A stretch of 64,000 nucleotides of DNA, from assembly GCA_963932465.1 (NCBI GenBank), contig OZ010794.1:439023502-439087501 (forward strand), given 5' to 3'. The notes beneath the pieces are model-generated. The model was given only the letters and a program-made list of their open reading frames with translations, was not told the origin of the DNA and did no database searches. The stretch comes from Maratus speciosus (Eukaryota; Arthropoda; Arachnida; Araneae; Salticidae). This document shows positions 11,598-21,752 of this stretch, piece after piece (position 1 is the stretch's first letter; the number at the start of each line of letters is the position of its first letter). The position numbers were made by a program, and so were the translations under genes.

Positions 11598-12580
11598 TAT
11601 CGTATTTTAGACAATAACTAATAGCGGATCACTGTGCCCCAGTGGGTGGACCAGTGTACCCCGCTTCCGGGGCACACTGGTCCACTTTACGGGTGTATAT
11701 AAAAAAATATTTTTTTTTTGGAAAATGTATTGGGAACTATGCTCTGCAAAAGTTATGAGGCATGTAGAAATGTTTAAAGAATATTCAAAAATATATTCAG
11801 GTAGATTGGTCTCTCCATTAAAGAGAAAAAAAAATGTTAACTGCAAAAGTGGACCACTGTACCCCGGTCTCCCCTACATTTTTTAATTTTTATAAATAGG
11901 TTTCTGTTTCTTTTCCCTACAAAATCATTTACATGGCTCCCAAATGGTATTGCCAGGTGTCCTGCGTAAATCGGGCCTCCAAATGCTCTGGACACCAGTA
12001 TTTTAAAGTAACTTTCATCGCCTTATCTGACGACAGAATTATCTGCGATTGAAGATGGCGAAATAGACTGTAAGAAATAAGTGGTGTCCAGAGAATTTGG
12101 AACCCCGAATTACGCGGACACCTTGCAACACTGCTTCCAAATTTTTAATCTCCCTCTCGCTTTAAAAAAAAAAATGCCATTCTAAATTTCCTACTTTATG
12201 TTATTTCTTTAAATTATTTTTACATAGAGTTTATGAATCGTAGAGATTTTATGTCTACCATAATGAAATACATGTTCAACTTATAAGACGCGTTTGACAT
12301 ACAAGACTACCACTACTCAGGGCGTGATTACCAAAGAAGCGAACTTCCATCGATATTTCCCGCAGTTATCACAGAAATTCTGCATTTAAATAAAGCGACG
12401 ATTACTATTCAAAATTACTGGTGGAAGTTAGCCTCTGCGATAATCAGACTCTGCTGACTACAACAGTGAGATGATATCGTTGCATGATGTAAGTCATGTG
12501 AATAATGGCGCCCTTCATTGTTTGTAACTAGGTGAGGAGCGCCTCTGTTTACTGAAAGGTTGGACAGGCTTGGATTAGGG

Positions 12581-13139
12581 CAGGGATGGCGAACCTACGG
12601 CACGCGTGCCACTTTTTCCACGCAAAAGAATAATTTTGGCACGGTGTTGCAGTGGCTCTTAATCAAAATAAAGTGAGAATACACAAATCGTGACTGATCT
12701 TTTCTAAATTCGATTTAATGGAAATGAAAAAAAAATTAATTGCGGCATATTATATTCCAATCAAATTAATTATGGTCTTAAATTTTCAAGCGAAGACGAT
12801 ATTTGAAAACTATCGATAAGAATTGGTTATTAGACATAACTAAATTCCGGTGGTAAAGTTATGACAACTTAAAATTTGTTTCAGAGTTATCAAAGAAACT
12901 TGCGTCTGCTATTTTAACAGTTTTTCTGCCAATTTATTCTTTCGAGTCACTGTTTTCACAAATGAATAATATCAAAACTCAAACTGGAAGTACATGTCAA
13001 ATAAATCCGATTCAGTTTGCATTAAAATTAACCTTAATTTTTTTAAATTATTATTTTCTAAAATATATTTGTTTCCATAATTATTACCGTGTAATACCTC
13101 AAATTTGGCACGCGGCAACAAAAAGGTTCGCCAACCCTG
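12581..13139. mobile_element. Short hAT element with transposase remnant
   Basis: Starts CAGGGATGGCGAACCTACGG and ends AGGTTCGCCAACCCTG, which is its inverse. Flanks are GATTAGGG and GACTAGGG (13140-13147), one mismatch. A GGCACGCGTGCC palindrome follows the left end and TTGGCACGCGGC precedes the right end. The end type matches the copy at 40672-43855. Confidence 0.82.
12857..13030 (+). pseudogene. hAT transposase C-terminal (dimerisation) fragment
   Basis: In a frame opened by a stop at 12854-12856, the translation reads FVSELSKKLASAILTVFL followed by PIYSFESLFSQMNNIKTQ. This matches the hAT C-terminal dimerisation region, in which a CE-x-x-FS motif is followed by MNxIKTxxR; the usual Cys is Phe here. 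Only the last part of a normally 500-700-residue transposase remains, just inside the right end of the short hAT copy. The frame continues past it to 13234, but that extension crosses the element end and is not transposase. Confidence 0.7.
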
Positions 13140-13147
13140 GACTAGGG

Positions 13148-13458
13148 CATTTAAAAGTTTTAACTTGCTATTTTAAAGCGGGCGACTCGGAACTACACTT
13201 GACTTCTCCATACTATTATACTATGGTGTTTTGAGAACGCTCACTTAAGTGGCTTAAATTCTCTGGCCTGAAAAAGTATTCTATTTTTTTCCCCCTCTTG
13301 GTGTTCTCTTTTAAGTTACTTGAGAAAAATTAATTTTATTTTGCTTTTTCAAATTCATCAGAGATGAAGAAAATTTAGTTCATTCAATTTGAAAATGCAG
13401 CGAGAGGCAATGGACCTCTCCTGTCCCACTCCCTGCCATTTTACAATCATTTTTACAT
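13148..13458. other. Spacer, nothing recognised
   Basis: AT-rich, no assignable structure. Confidence 0.4.
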
Positions 13459-13705
13459 GGTCATTAAGTACTTCGTGTGCTCATATTCGTTCATGCGAGA
13501 AAGAGAAAAAGATAACTGCTCGGAAAGTACATACAAACCGCTGAATAGACTGCTTCTATGACAACCTTAAATGATCCAAAAAAAGGGTAAAATGATGAGT
13601 TCTCTGTTTCTATGACTACGGAAAAATCTATCCTGGACGAACAGATGCTGACGATCACAACAGATGAATATCGTCATTTTCAAATTTTGAATCGTTCATT
13701 GGTGT
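13459..13705. repeat. Dispersed ~240-bp repeat, copy 2
   Basis: Second copy of the block at 7077-7315, same orientation, diverged by many substitutions and small indels. Confidence 0.7.
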
Positions 13706-14164
13706 GGTATTTTTTATTGTATCACCAATCGGCTTCCACAGATAGCGAATAGAAATGGTGATTTGGATATGCCCCTTTTGCATGCGCTCCTTTCAATGTT
13801 TAAACATCCAGAAACAATAGAATTACGTATACTCTTTCAAAACCGTACGTAATTTTAGAATGTCAAAGTGATGATAATGTTTTATTTTATATGAGTGGAA
13901 TCTTGTAAACTTTAAATGCTTGGGTGGAGCGAGAAGTAATAATTAATTTTGGTAGGAGATGGATATTTTATGAGTGTTCCTATCTTCTTTGAAAAGGGGT
14001 CATCCATGCCACACTTCAAAGAGGGAGAGGCGGTTCACAAATTGTGACCGGGGACGGGATGGGTGGGATACGTTAACATATCATGACGTCACATCTAAAA
14101 TATGAAAATACGGTCGAACTTTCCTTTTACGAACTACTACTACTTAACGAAATTTTCTGCTGAA
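13706..14164. other. Spacer, nothing recognised
   Basis: AT-rich with a GGGACGGGATGGGTGGGA stretch near 14052. No element ends seen. Confidence 0.45.
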
Positions 14165-14707
14165 CTTTGAACTAGAGGTCTGCACGGGTCGAAATTTCCA
14201 GGCCCGGGCCCGCCCAACTCATAGAAAAAAAATCTGCCCGGCCCGGCCCGAAGCAAAAATTAAAGTTCGGCCGAGCCCGGCTCGGTCCGTAAGAAAAAAA
14301 TATTGGCCCGGCCCGGTCCGGAAAAAAAAATCTCGACCTGGCCCGGCCCGAGTAAATTTCTACAAAACATTGATTTTTACGTCGATTTGGTTAAAAATTT
14401 GTCTCGTACGAAGAGTTCTGACCAAAAATACTTTTCTTAACTTTTTTTCGTGTTTATAATCTTTATTTTTGTAGAAGTACCGGAGGCTGTGATATTTATT
14501 TTTTTTAATGAATCTCTGTTTCTTGTATGTTTCAGTTATCATTAATATGTCATTAATTCAGTGTCATTTTTCAGTTATCATTAATATTGTTAATCCATAT
14601 TCCATGTATTGAAGTGTTAAAAATCTGAAAAATGCTATACAGTAAAATCTTCCAAGACGAAATTGCATAGAAACAAGTTGGAAATTGCTCGTCAAACGTG
14701 GCAAATG

Positions 14708-15586
14708 AGGTGCGTTCGTACTATAACTAGTTTTATAATTATTTTTTGCACCCCATATTGTACTGAATGTATACTTTTTTGCACTTCATAAAGCGCATAG
14801 TCTGATGCATCATTAAAATGCACTTCCAATAATTTTTTCCCATTCCCCGTAATGTAACGGAACACTTTTGACTGTCCATGTAATTAAACTATACATCCGA
14901 TTTTCCTAAAATTTGAAATAGCTCAACAAAACTTTGCAACAATTATATCTTTAAAATTTCAGACCATTCGGAAGGCTGTAATATCATTAAAATGCACTTG
15001 CAATAATTTTTCCCATTGGCCGTAATGTAAAGAAAAACTTTTGACTGTCCCTGTAATTAAACTATGCATCCGATTTTCCTAAAATTTGAAATGGCTCGAC
15101 AAAATTTTGCAACAGTTATATCTTTAAAATTTCAGATCATTCGGAAGGCTCTAATATCATTAAAATGCACTTGCAATAATTTTTCCCATTGGCCGTAATG
15201 TAAAGAAAAACTTTTGACTGTCCCTGTAATTAAACTATACATCCGATTTTCCTAAAATTTGAAATGGCTCGACAAAATTTTGCAACAGTTATATCTTTAA
15301 AATTTCAGATCATTCGGAAGGCTGTAACATCATTAAAATGCACTTGCAATAATTTTTCCCATTGGCCGTAATGTAAAGAAAAACTTTTGACTGTCCCTGT
15401 AATTAAACTATACATCCGATTTTCATAAAATTTGAAATGGCTCGACAAAATTTTGCAACAATCATATATTTGAAATTTCAGACCATTCGGTTGGGTAGTT
15501 TTTGCTCTGTTACATGCGGACAGACGGACGGACGGACTGAACGACGACTATAGGTGCTACGTATTTATATAATTACGAACGCACCT
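14708..15586. mobile_element. 879-bp element with AGGTGCGTTCGTA ends nested in the hAT
   Basis: AGGTGCGTTCGTA at 14708-14720 is exactly inverted at 15574-15586. The interior is about four tandem 173-bp repeats followed by CAGACGGACGGACGGAC and a short unique end. Flanking bases show no clear target duplication. The superfamily is not recognised; the layout of repeats, tetranucleotide run and unique end is like Helentron/DINE-type elements, but those lack such inverted ends. Confidence 0.55.
14810..15490. repeat. Tandem repeat, ~173-bp unit, about 3.9 copies
   Basis: Copies start at the word TCATTAAAATGCACTT at 14810, 14984, 15157 and 15330, giving periods of 174, 173 and 173. The later copies differ at only a few positions; the first is the most diverged. 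Confidence 0.92.
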
Positions 15587-16201
15587 AAAAAAGAAAAAAA
15601 AATGCGTTATAGACAAGTTCCCTTCTTAGCAAGTGTAAATGTATTATATGATATATTCTTTTCTTACATATTAGTATATTAATTTTCCATGGATCAACAC
15701 GTTTCTCAGTTTAAAACAAGATTCCGACATTAACAGGTTCTTTTACACACGTTTTACTATATTTTAATAGGCGCAGAAATCTACTATTCTTAAAAATAAT
15801 AACTTTTAATGTTTAATTGTAGAATAATGGCCGTTTAAAAATGCATGCATTTTTTGTGAAAAGTTTTTAGTCAGCCCTAATTTAACTGACATTTGAGCGG
15901 ACCAGGCCACGCCGAGACAATGATTTTCATACGGGCTGGGTCAAAATAGAACTGAAAATTTTGGGCCGTGAAGACTAGGAACGAAATCAGTCCCAGATCT
16001 GTACAGAAAAAAAAGTTAGGCCCAGACCGGCCCGATCTTTCAGGAAAAAAGTAAGGCCTGGCCCGTAAAGAGTAGTCGCTAGGCCCAGTCCGGCCCGAGC
16101 CTTCAGAAAAAAGTATGACCCGGCCCGGCCCGAGTGCCGTGGATGATAATAGGCCCGAGCCCGGCCCACGGGGCTGTCCCGTGCAGATCTCTACTTTGAA
16201 C

Positions 16202-17028
16202 ACCATTAACATGTAAATTAATCCCCATATATAAAATATATTTCCTGGGTGAGTGAATTTATTTCAGTGGATTGTATGAAAATAAAATTATTTATTTATT
16301 TAATCATTTCCATTCAAAAGAAGAAATGCTAAAAGACTTTATAAGAAGGGGATTCCAGTTTCACAAAAATATTACAAATGACTTGTTCGGATACTTACAA
16401 AATTGCGAAAATTTTTATGATCAGTGAATTTTTTTTAATAAGAAACTGCACAAAGTAATATTACAGACTTTTTTAAAGTTAAGAATTTGGAATGCTGAGA
16501 AAAGGTACACTACACTTCAGTTTTTGTTTACCTCACTTTATTATGTGTTTTTTTAGACACTATTCTAATTAAATTTTTCTCATATGTCCACATTACATTA
16601 AAAAAAAAATTACTGCCCGAATTAAAATATTTTTTTTCCAATGCTTGCATTTGTGTATTTTTCATTTTATGCATGTGTATTTTATTATACAAATTTCATG
16701 AACTTGAGTTGATTTCTATTTAATGAATTTTCTTCATAACGAAGTGTTTAAGTATGACGTAACATAGATATTATATAATGTACCTTTGAAATAAAAAATA
16801 ACTTGCAAGTTCATGTAACAAAAATGACCGAATCTCTTATTTAAAGATAGCATGTAACAGCATTTTACATTAATTGTGTTACAGTAAAAAACTAGTCTTT
16901 TGGGGCCACCGTAATACTCACCCACATGGATATGCATAATATAAAATAATGTGGAAATTATGATCGCAAATATCAAGTCAACTGATTGTCCGATCGACTT
17001 CATTCTTTATGGAAAATTAGGTAGATTT
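16202..17028. other. AT-rich spacer, nothing recognised
   Basis: No terminal repeats or protein-like frames seen. The 89-codon open frame at 16734-17003 has no recognisable motif. Confidence 0.5.
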
Positions 17029-17819
17029 CGTATGAAATACTGCCTATTGGCGTCGTTCCTATGTTGGAATTTCTGAAAAATTTTTGCAGATCTACACCGA
17101 TCATGACCCCTAGAACCCAAAACCACCCTCAGTAAAAAACTTATATGTATCTATCTATCTATATATGTATTTTTCTATATATATCACTTTCTTCTGGACA
17201 CGATAACTTCCACAATTCTGCGCAAATCTCTTCCAAACTGATACATAAAATCAAGGAGCATAAAATCACGATCATGTTCGTTAATGGGCAAAATCGGGCC
17301 AAGGGGCTGGAAATAGGGAGGGGTTTTGTGAAAACAGAAAAAACCCCATAAATTTTGTACATATCAAATCAGATTAAAGTTTTTATTACTCCTAAAAATA
17401 GGGCCAAAAATTTATGCATCACAGATTTTTGATAAAATTAAAAATGGGCTCAAGGGGCGCAAAAAATAGGGTTTTTGGGAGAAAAAAAATTCATAAATTC
17501 GTCAATTCTCAAGATATCAAATTCAATTAATTTTATTATACACCTCCTTAATATTATCTACAACTTTTATATTCACAAGTTTTTGATAAGACCAATTCGT
17601 ACCGAAAAAAAAAATTAAAAACGAAAACAAAAAAAGGGGAGTGAAGAAGAAAAATTTCCATATCTCCATCAATTCACAAGATATAAAATCCCCATGAATT
17701 TATCATATATCTTCTTAATATTGTCTTCAACATTTATATAGATAAGTTTTTGATAGCACCAATTCTGACAGCAAAAACAAATTAAAAATACAAAGCGGTT
17801 GAAGAAAAAAATCATCTAA
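17029..17819. repeat. AGGTAG-type element fragment with degenerate tandem repeats
   Basis: Starts AGGTAGATTTCGT with a partial hairpin to GAAATACTGCCT, then has the block TCATGACCCCTAGAACCC and AAACCACCCTC, a TATC/TA microsatellite (17148-17185), a stretch resembling the 844-bp unit at 4.5-6.1 kb (GGGCAAAATCGGGCCAAGG), and three diverged repeats of roughly 150-170 bp starting near 17343, 17491 and 17659. The order matches the element at 49319-51094. No right end was found. Confidence 0.55.
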
Positions 17820-17823
17820 TTAA

Positions 17824-18242
17824 GGGGGTATTCAAATCCAAACTGCTTATTTTCTGACTCATTTTTAAATTAATTTTTGCTCTCAAATGCATCCAATTGA
17901 TAGATTCTCTTCTTCAGAAACTATATAATGTACCGTAATGATCGATGTTTTAATAGACGCAGAATATATTTCAAAAAATGATGTCAAAGTGGGCATTTTG
18001 AATAGAAATTCCCGAAGCGATTGTTTTAGAAACGAAAAATATTGCTCTACTAAGAAAATAATTGTTTATTAATCAAGTTTCAATTAATTGAAAGAAAAAC
18101 AAGAACACTTGCCGCTTATAAATGTTTTCCAAAATCACGTCAGCAAGTTTCGTATTTTTTCTATTAAAAATTAATCTGAAAATGTGCCAGAAAATTTCGA
18201 GTTGTTGAGCATGGAAAAGTATTTTTTTTTTTTAATACCACC
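17824..18242 (+). mobile_element. TTAA MITE family A, 419 bp
   Basis: Bounded by TTAA on both sides. Left end GGGGGTATTCAAATCC, inverted right end GGTGGTATTAAAAAA. The interior matches the elements at 25279-25698 and, inverted, 25728-26122 (for example TTTCTGACTCATTTTTAA and TGTCAAAGTGGGCATTTTGAA). TTAA targets are used by piggyBac and Kolobok; the GG-start ends do not decide between them. Confidence 0.68.
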
Positions 18243-18415
18243 TTAACATGATTCTGATAAAAATTATATAAAAATGAAACAAAAAATCGTCAAAAGCGGC
18301 CAGATAAAACTGTTAAAGTGGATTTATACCTAATCATGATTTAGTTTTTGTTGAAGCAATTAATATACTTCGAAAGCTACCTCCAGGGATTTTTCATGTT
18401 ACATTCATTCTTTAA

Positions 18416-18616
18416 CCCTTTCCGACGCAGCGTGCCCACGTCGGGATACCTAATTTTTCCAAACTTACGTACGGTACCAAGAATGTTTTAGTAAAATTTT
18501 GCTTTTACAATGAATGTTTAAAGTAACATGTTTTTAATTTCTATAAAAGTCGTTTGTAAATTCCGGTGTCAGTCATTTCATCATTTTACAACAAAATTTA
18601 CCTGTGCCGGAAATGG
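18416..18616. mobile_element. TTAA MITE family B, 201 bp
   Basis: TTAA on both sides; left end CCCTTTCCGACGCAG, inverted right end CCATTTCCGGCACAGG. The interior motif TTTGTAAATTCCGGTGTCA is shared with the 209-bp copy at 62868-63076. piggyBac-type by target site and CCCT end. Confidence 0.72.
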
Positions 18617-18830
18617 TTAAAAGAAATAATTCCGAAATTTTTTATATACGCTTCATCAGAACGAATATTTCGAAAGTCCGAGTTCTTAAATCTTCCATCT
18701 AAAATAGGTAAAATAATTTATCTTGTGTAATAATGACATTAATAGTTAGTTTGATTCAATAATCATTCTCATATGTATTTTATTAATTGTTAATAATTCA
18801 AATTGCTCATTTAAAAAGACTTGCCTTTCC

Positions 18831-19237
18831 CAGGGCCGAAACTAAAGGGGGGGGGAAGCCAGAACGAAAAGGGGGCCAAATGAAGGATTATATCTTTGGA
18901 ATGGATCATTTTCTTCTGATGGACTGGTGGTTTCCATTATTATGAAACAGCCATTATAAATGAAGTGTTAGGTGAAGATGAAAGAGCAGCCGTAAAAAGT
19001 TCTGCTCTTTCATCTTCACCCAACACTTCATTTACAATGGTTGCATAATAACGGAAGCCATCAGTCCATCAAAAGAAAATAATTCGGTTAAAGCGGAAAC
19101 TATTATAATAAGTCGGCTATTATTAGAAAATTAGTAAAATTCTCTTTGTAAATATACTTTGCGGAAGAGAGGGAGGGGGGGGGGGGCGCCAAAATCCATG
19201 TTTGCTCCGTGTGCAAAAAAGGCTAGTTTCGGTCCTG
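18831..19237. mobile_element. Short hAT-like element carrying a foldback
   Basis: The left end CAGGGCCGAAACTA and the inverted right end CAGGACCGAAACTA differ at one base. The presumed 8-bp flanks GCCTTTCC and GCCTATAG match at only five positions. Runs of G mark both subterminal regions. The centre is the palindrome at 18905-19084. Confidence 0.58.
18905..19084. repeat. Foldback palindrome, ~86-bp arms
   Basis: The arm starting TCATTTTCTTCTGATGGACT is inverted at the right end (GTCCATCAAAAGAAAATAA), and the inner arms GAAGATGAAAGAGCAG and CTGCTCTTTCATCTTC are exact inverses. A related palindrome lies at 35685-35957. Flanks on both sides are shared between the two copies, so the palindrome spread as part of a larger element. 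Confidence 0.85.
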
Positions 19238-19622
19238 GCCTATAGTTTATGAATTGATGCGGCACTCATTATGGATATGAAATTCTGGATTCGTAAAGAT
19301 CTTTACTACGCGAGTTCAAAAAATATCTGCTTGATCTTATCTTGAAAAGTCCACTTTTGGGAAGCGGGCTTTTGTTAATTCATATTTCTTCGTGAAAACA
19401 AGAAAATGACCTTGCATACTTGGAGTGTCATTCGAGTATGACGGAAACCATTTTTGAAATGCGGTCGATTCACTTTCACATTGTAAGAAAACACATGTCA
19501 AATGCTACCTGGAACTGATCTTTTCTCTCCACATTTTCATTAATAAATTGAAAAATAGTATATTTTGATCCGCGAATTTCAAGGATTCCGTTGAAGAATA
19601 AATAATTCATCTTCAATTTTAA

Positions 19623-19977
19623 GGGGACAGTTTATCTGTTCAACATTTTTTTTTTTTTAATATTAAAAAATATGGTTCAAATGGTGAACTCACTACATTT
19701 CAATGTTCAAGCAAAAGTACATTTTGAAAAAAAAAAAAAAAAAAAAAACTTTTTTTAACACTATAATTTTTTTATTTGAATTTTTAAAAATCCACACTAC
19801 TTTTTTAAATATTGATATTTTTGCCTAATTTTTTAAAAAAGATTTTCAAATGTGTATGACACAAGATTGCGCATGGATTTTTAGATGCATCTAATATTAC
19901 ATCATTTAATATATATTTTTTTACTGATATATATCTAGTGTAAAACAATGAAATCTGGCGGATCTTCATACACTTTT

Positions 19978-20008
<31 letters not shown>

Positions 20009-20356
20009 CCCTAAAGGCTAACATGCGCAGATTTATCGCATACTACATAATAAAGAACATGTGCAAAAAAGTTTAAATCTCTATCTAAGGAAAAAAAAGA
20101 AAAAAAAAAAACTTAGTATTTTTAAAACATGAAAGTGAAGAAAATATGAACACGGAGAAAAAGCGATTTAAAGTTTTAATTTGTGTGGGTAATTCCGCTG
20201 GTTGTTGTATTAACAAAATTTACAATATCTCGCGATATAATTGTCGTATGGGTAAAAATGAGGTATCCAAATATTCACAATTAAACACAGGCTTTCATTT
20301 AATATATTTATATTAAAAAATCGATCTTTTGATAAATTTTGAGGTAAACTGTCCCC
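19623..20356. mobile_element. TTAA-flanked element, 734 bp
   Basis: GGGGACAGTTTATC on the left and its inverse TAAACTGTCCCC on the right, each next to TTAA. The interior is very A/T-rich with A-runs at 19727-19748 and 19981-20007. No coding content. Confidence 0.65.
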
Positions 20357-20360
20357 TTAA

Positions 20361-20930
20361 ATTGCTATTTCATTATGCATACATTTTTTGAAGTACTTGA
20401 ATCTTGAATACACTTGTTCAAATTTTCCTGCCGTAAGAGAAAGGCAAAAGTACTGTTAAAAAGCAAGTGGTAAAATGCTTACTGATTTTTTTTATTTAAT
20501 TATTTTTCTTTCCTTGCCTAAATTTATTGTAATATATAGTCACCGCATAACCCTCCCGTAAAATCCTTATTAATTCCGTATTTGTCGCTTATACACATAT
20601 GCTAACACAAATTCATAATTGCGGCATATTTTAATTAAAGTAGAAAATGAAACACTGCTGTTTAACGTCCCTATTAAAAATTCATTACAGTTGAAAAATC
20701 TTTAGAAAATGCTGTACAGAATACTAATTATTGATATTAATTTATCGTAGTTAACTAATTTCGCATATATATTTTGGCTACAATGATAGTCTTATAAGAA
20801 ACTTTTTAAATTTTATAACAGTTAAACTATAATTATAAAAAAGAAAAGTGCCCAGCTAAACTGATGGCATTGAGCTCACAGGCTATTCACACTAATTGTA
20901 TATTATACTCTTATTTTAAAGAATAATGCC
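20361..20930. other. AT-rich spacer
   Basis: Nothing recognised apart from GAGCTCACAGGCT at about 20873, whose inverse AGCCTGTGAGCT occurs at the end of the related array at 29.7 kb. Confidence 0.45.
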
Positions 20931-21752
20931 CCTAAAAAAAATGAGTGAAGGGGAATTAGCCCCCGTTTCCCCCTTTATACTTAACCAGTGAACCTCCAAA
21001 TCTAATCAGGGAAGCTCCTTATCATAATAAAACGGTATACCAATTTGGAGCAAATCCAATAATCCTGCAAAAAAAACCCCCATTTATCTAAATTAAGGGG
21101 GTGGACTAGCCCCCCTTTATCCTTAACCAATGAATCCCCAAAACGAATCAGGGAAGCTCCTTAACATAATAAACCGGTATACCAAATTTGGAGCAAAGCG
21201 AATAATTCTGCATGAAAAACCCGTTTATATAAATTAAGGGGGGTGGACTAGCCCCCTTCCCCCTTTATCCTTAACCAATGAACCCCCAAAACTAATCAGG
21301 GAAGTTCCTTAACATAATAAACCAGTATACCAACTTCGGAGCAAATCGAATCATTCTGCATGAAAAACGCATTTATCTGAATTAAGGGGTGTGGACTAAC
21401 CCCGTTTTCCCCCCTTTATCCTTAACCAATGAACTCCCAAAACTAATCAGGGAAGTTCCTTAACATAATAAACCGGTATACCAAATTCGGAGCAAATCGA
21501 ATGATTCTTCATGAAAAACCCATTTATCTGAATTAAGGGGGTGGACTAACCCCCCTTTTCCCCCTTTATCCTTAACCAATGAACCTCCAAAACTAATGAG
21601 GGAAGTTCCTTAACATAATAAGCCGGTATACCAAATTAGGAGCACATCGAATGATTCTGCATGAAAAACCCATTTATCTGAATTAAGGGGTGAACTAACC
21701 GCCTTTCCCCCCTTTATTCTTAACCAGTAAACCCCCAAAACTAATCGGTTCC
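20931..21752 (+). repeat. Satellite array, ~148-bp unit, about 5.5 copies
   Basis: The word TTAACCARTGAAC marks copies at 20981, 21123, 21271, 21422, 21572 and 21720, giving periods of 142, 148, 151, 150 and 148. Each unit has a C-run/CCTTTAT boundary, a central AATAAACCGGTATACCAA and an AATTAAGGGGGTGGACTA block. The same unit occurs at 29222-29560. Confidence 0.93.

Larger units (their letters stand above)
9115..11874. mobile_element. TA-flanked element with G-rich ends (GGGGAGAGTGGGGTACAGTGG)
   Basis: Begins GGGGAGAGTGGGGTACAG and ends in its inverse (GTACCCCGGTCTCCCC), with TA on both sides. Variants of the terminal motif recur inside, in direct orientation (GGGGCACAGTGGACTG near 9469, GGGGTACGGTGGTCC near 9493) and inverted (near 11634-11690). 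I see no transposase and cannot name the superfamily; TA target sites suggest Tc1-mariner or a relative. A 223-bp TTAA MITE and a second G-rich element lie inside. Confidence 0.7.
8967..12572. mobile_element. hAT element with large nested insertion
   Basis: The left end CAGGGCTGTCCAACGTGGCG and the inverted right end CAAGCCTGTCCAACCTTTC are hAT-type. The flanks GACTAGGG (8959-8966) and GATTAGGG (12573-12580) form an 8-bp target duplication with one mismatch. Most of the length is the G-rich TA-flanked element at 9115-11874. No transposase was recognised in the remaining sequence. Confidence 0.7.
14173..16193. mobile_element. hAT element, GGCCCGG family, exact 8-bp target duplication
   Basis: The left end TAGAGGTCTGCACGGG and the inverted right end TAGAGATCTGCACGGG differ at one base. 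The flanks are identical, CTTTGAAC at 14165-14172 and 16194-16201, the 8-bp duplication expected of hAT. About 180 bp inside the left end and 300 bp inside the right end are filled with GGCCCGG-type motifs separated by A-runs, a striking GC island in AT-rich DNA. No transposase remains. The copy at 63559 with a DUF4371-type transposase has the same ends and is probably the autonomous type. Open frames over the right GC-rich end (15877-16212) are explained by the repeats. Confidence 0.88.

Noticed and set aside
14639..14660. pogo-like left end CAGTAAAATCTTCC after TA
   Set aside because: No matching right end found inside the hAT.
15877..16212. 111-codon frame rich in Gly, Pro and Arg
   Set aside because: It is the translation of GGCCCGG repeats at the hAT end and has overlapping frames of similar length.
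20931..21752. CRISPR-like array
   Set aside because: Units of 148 bp repeat along their full length without unique spacers, and the genome is eukaryotic.
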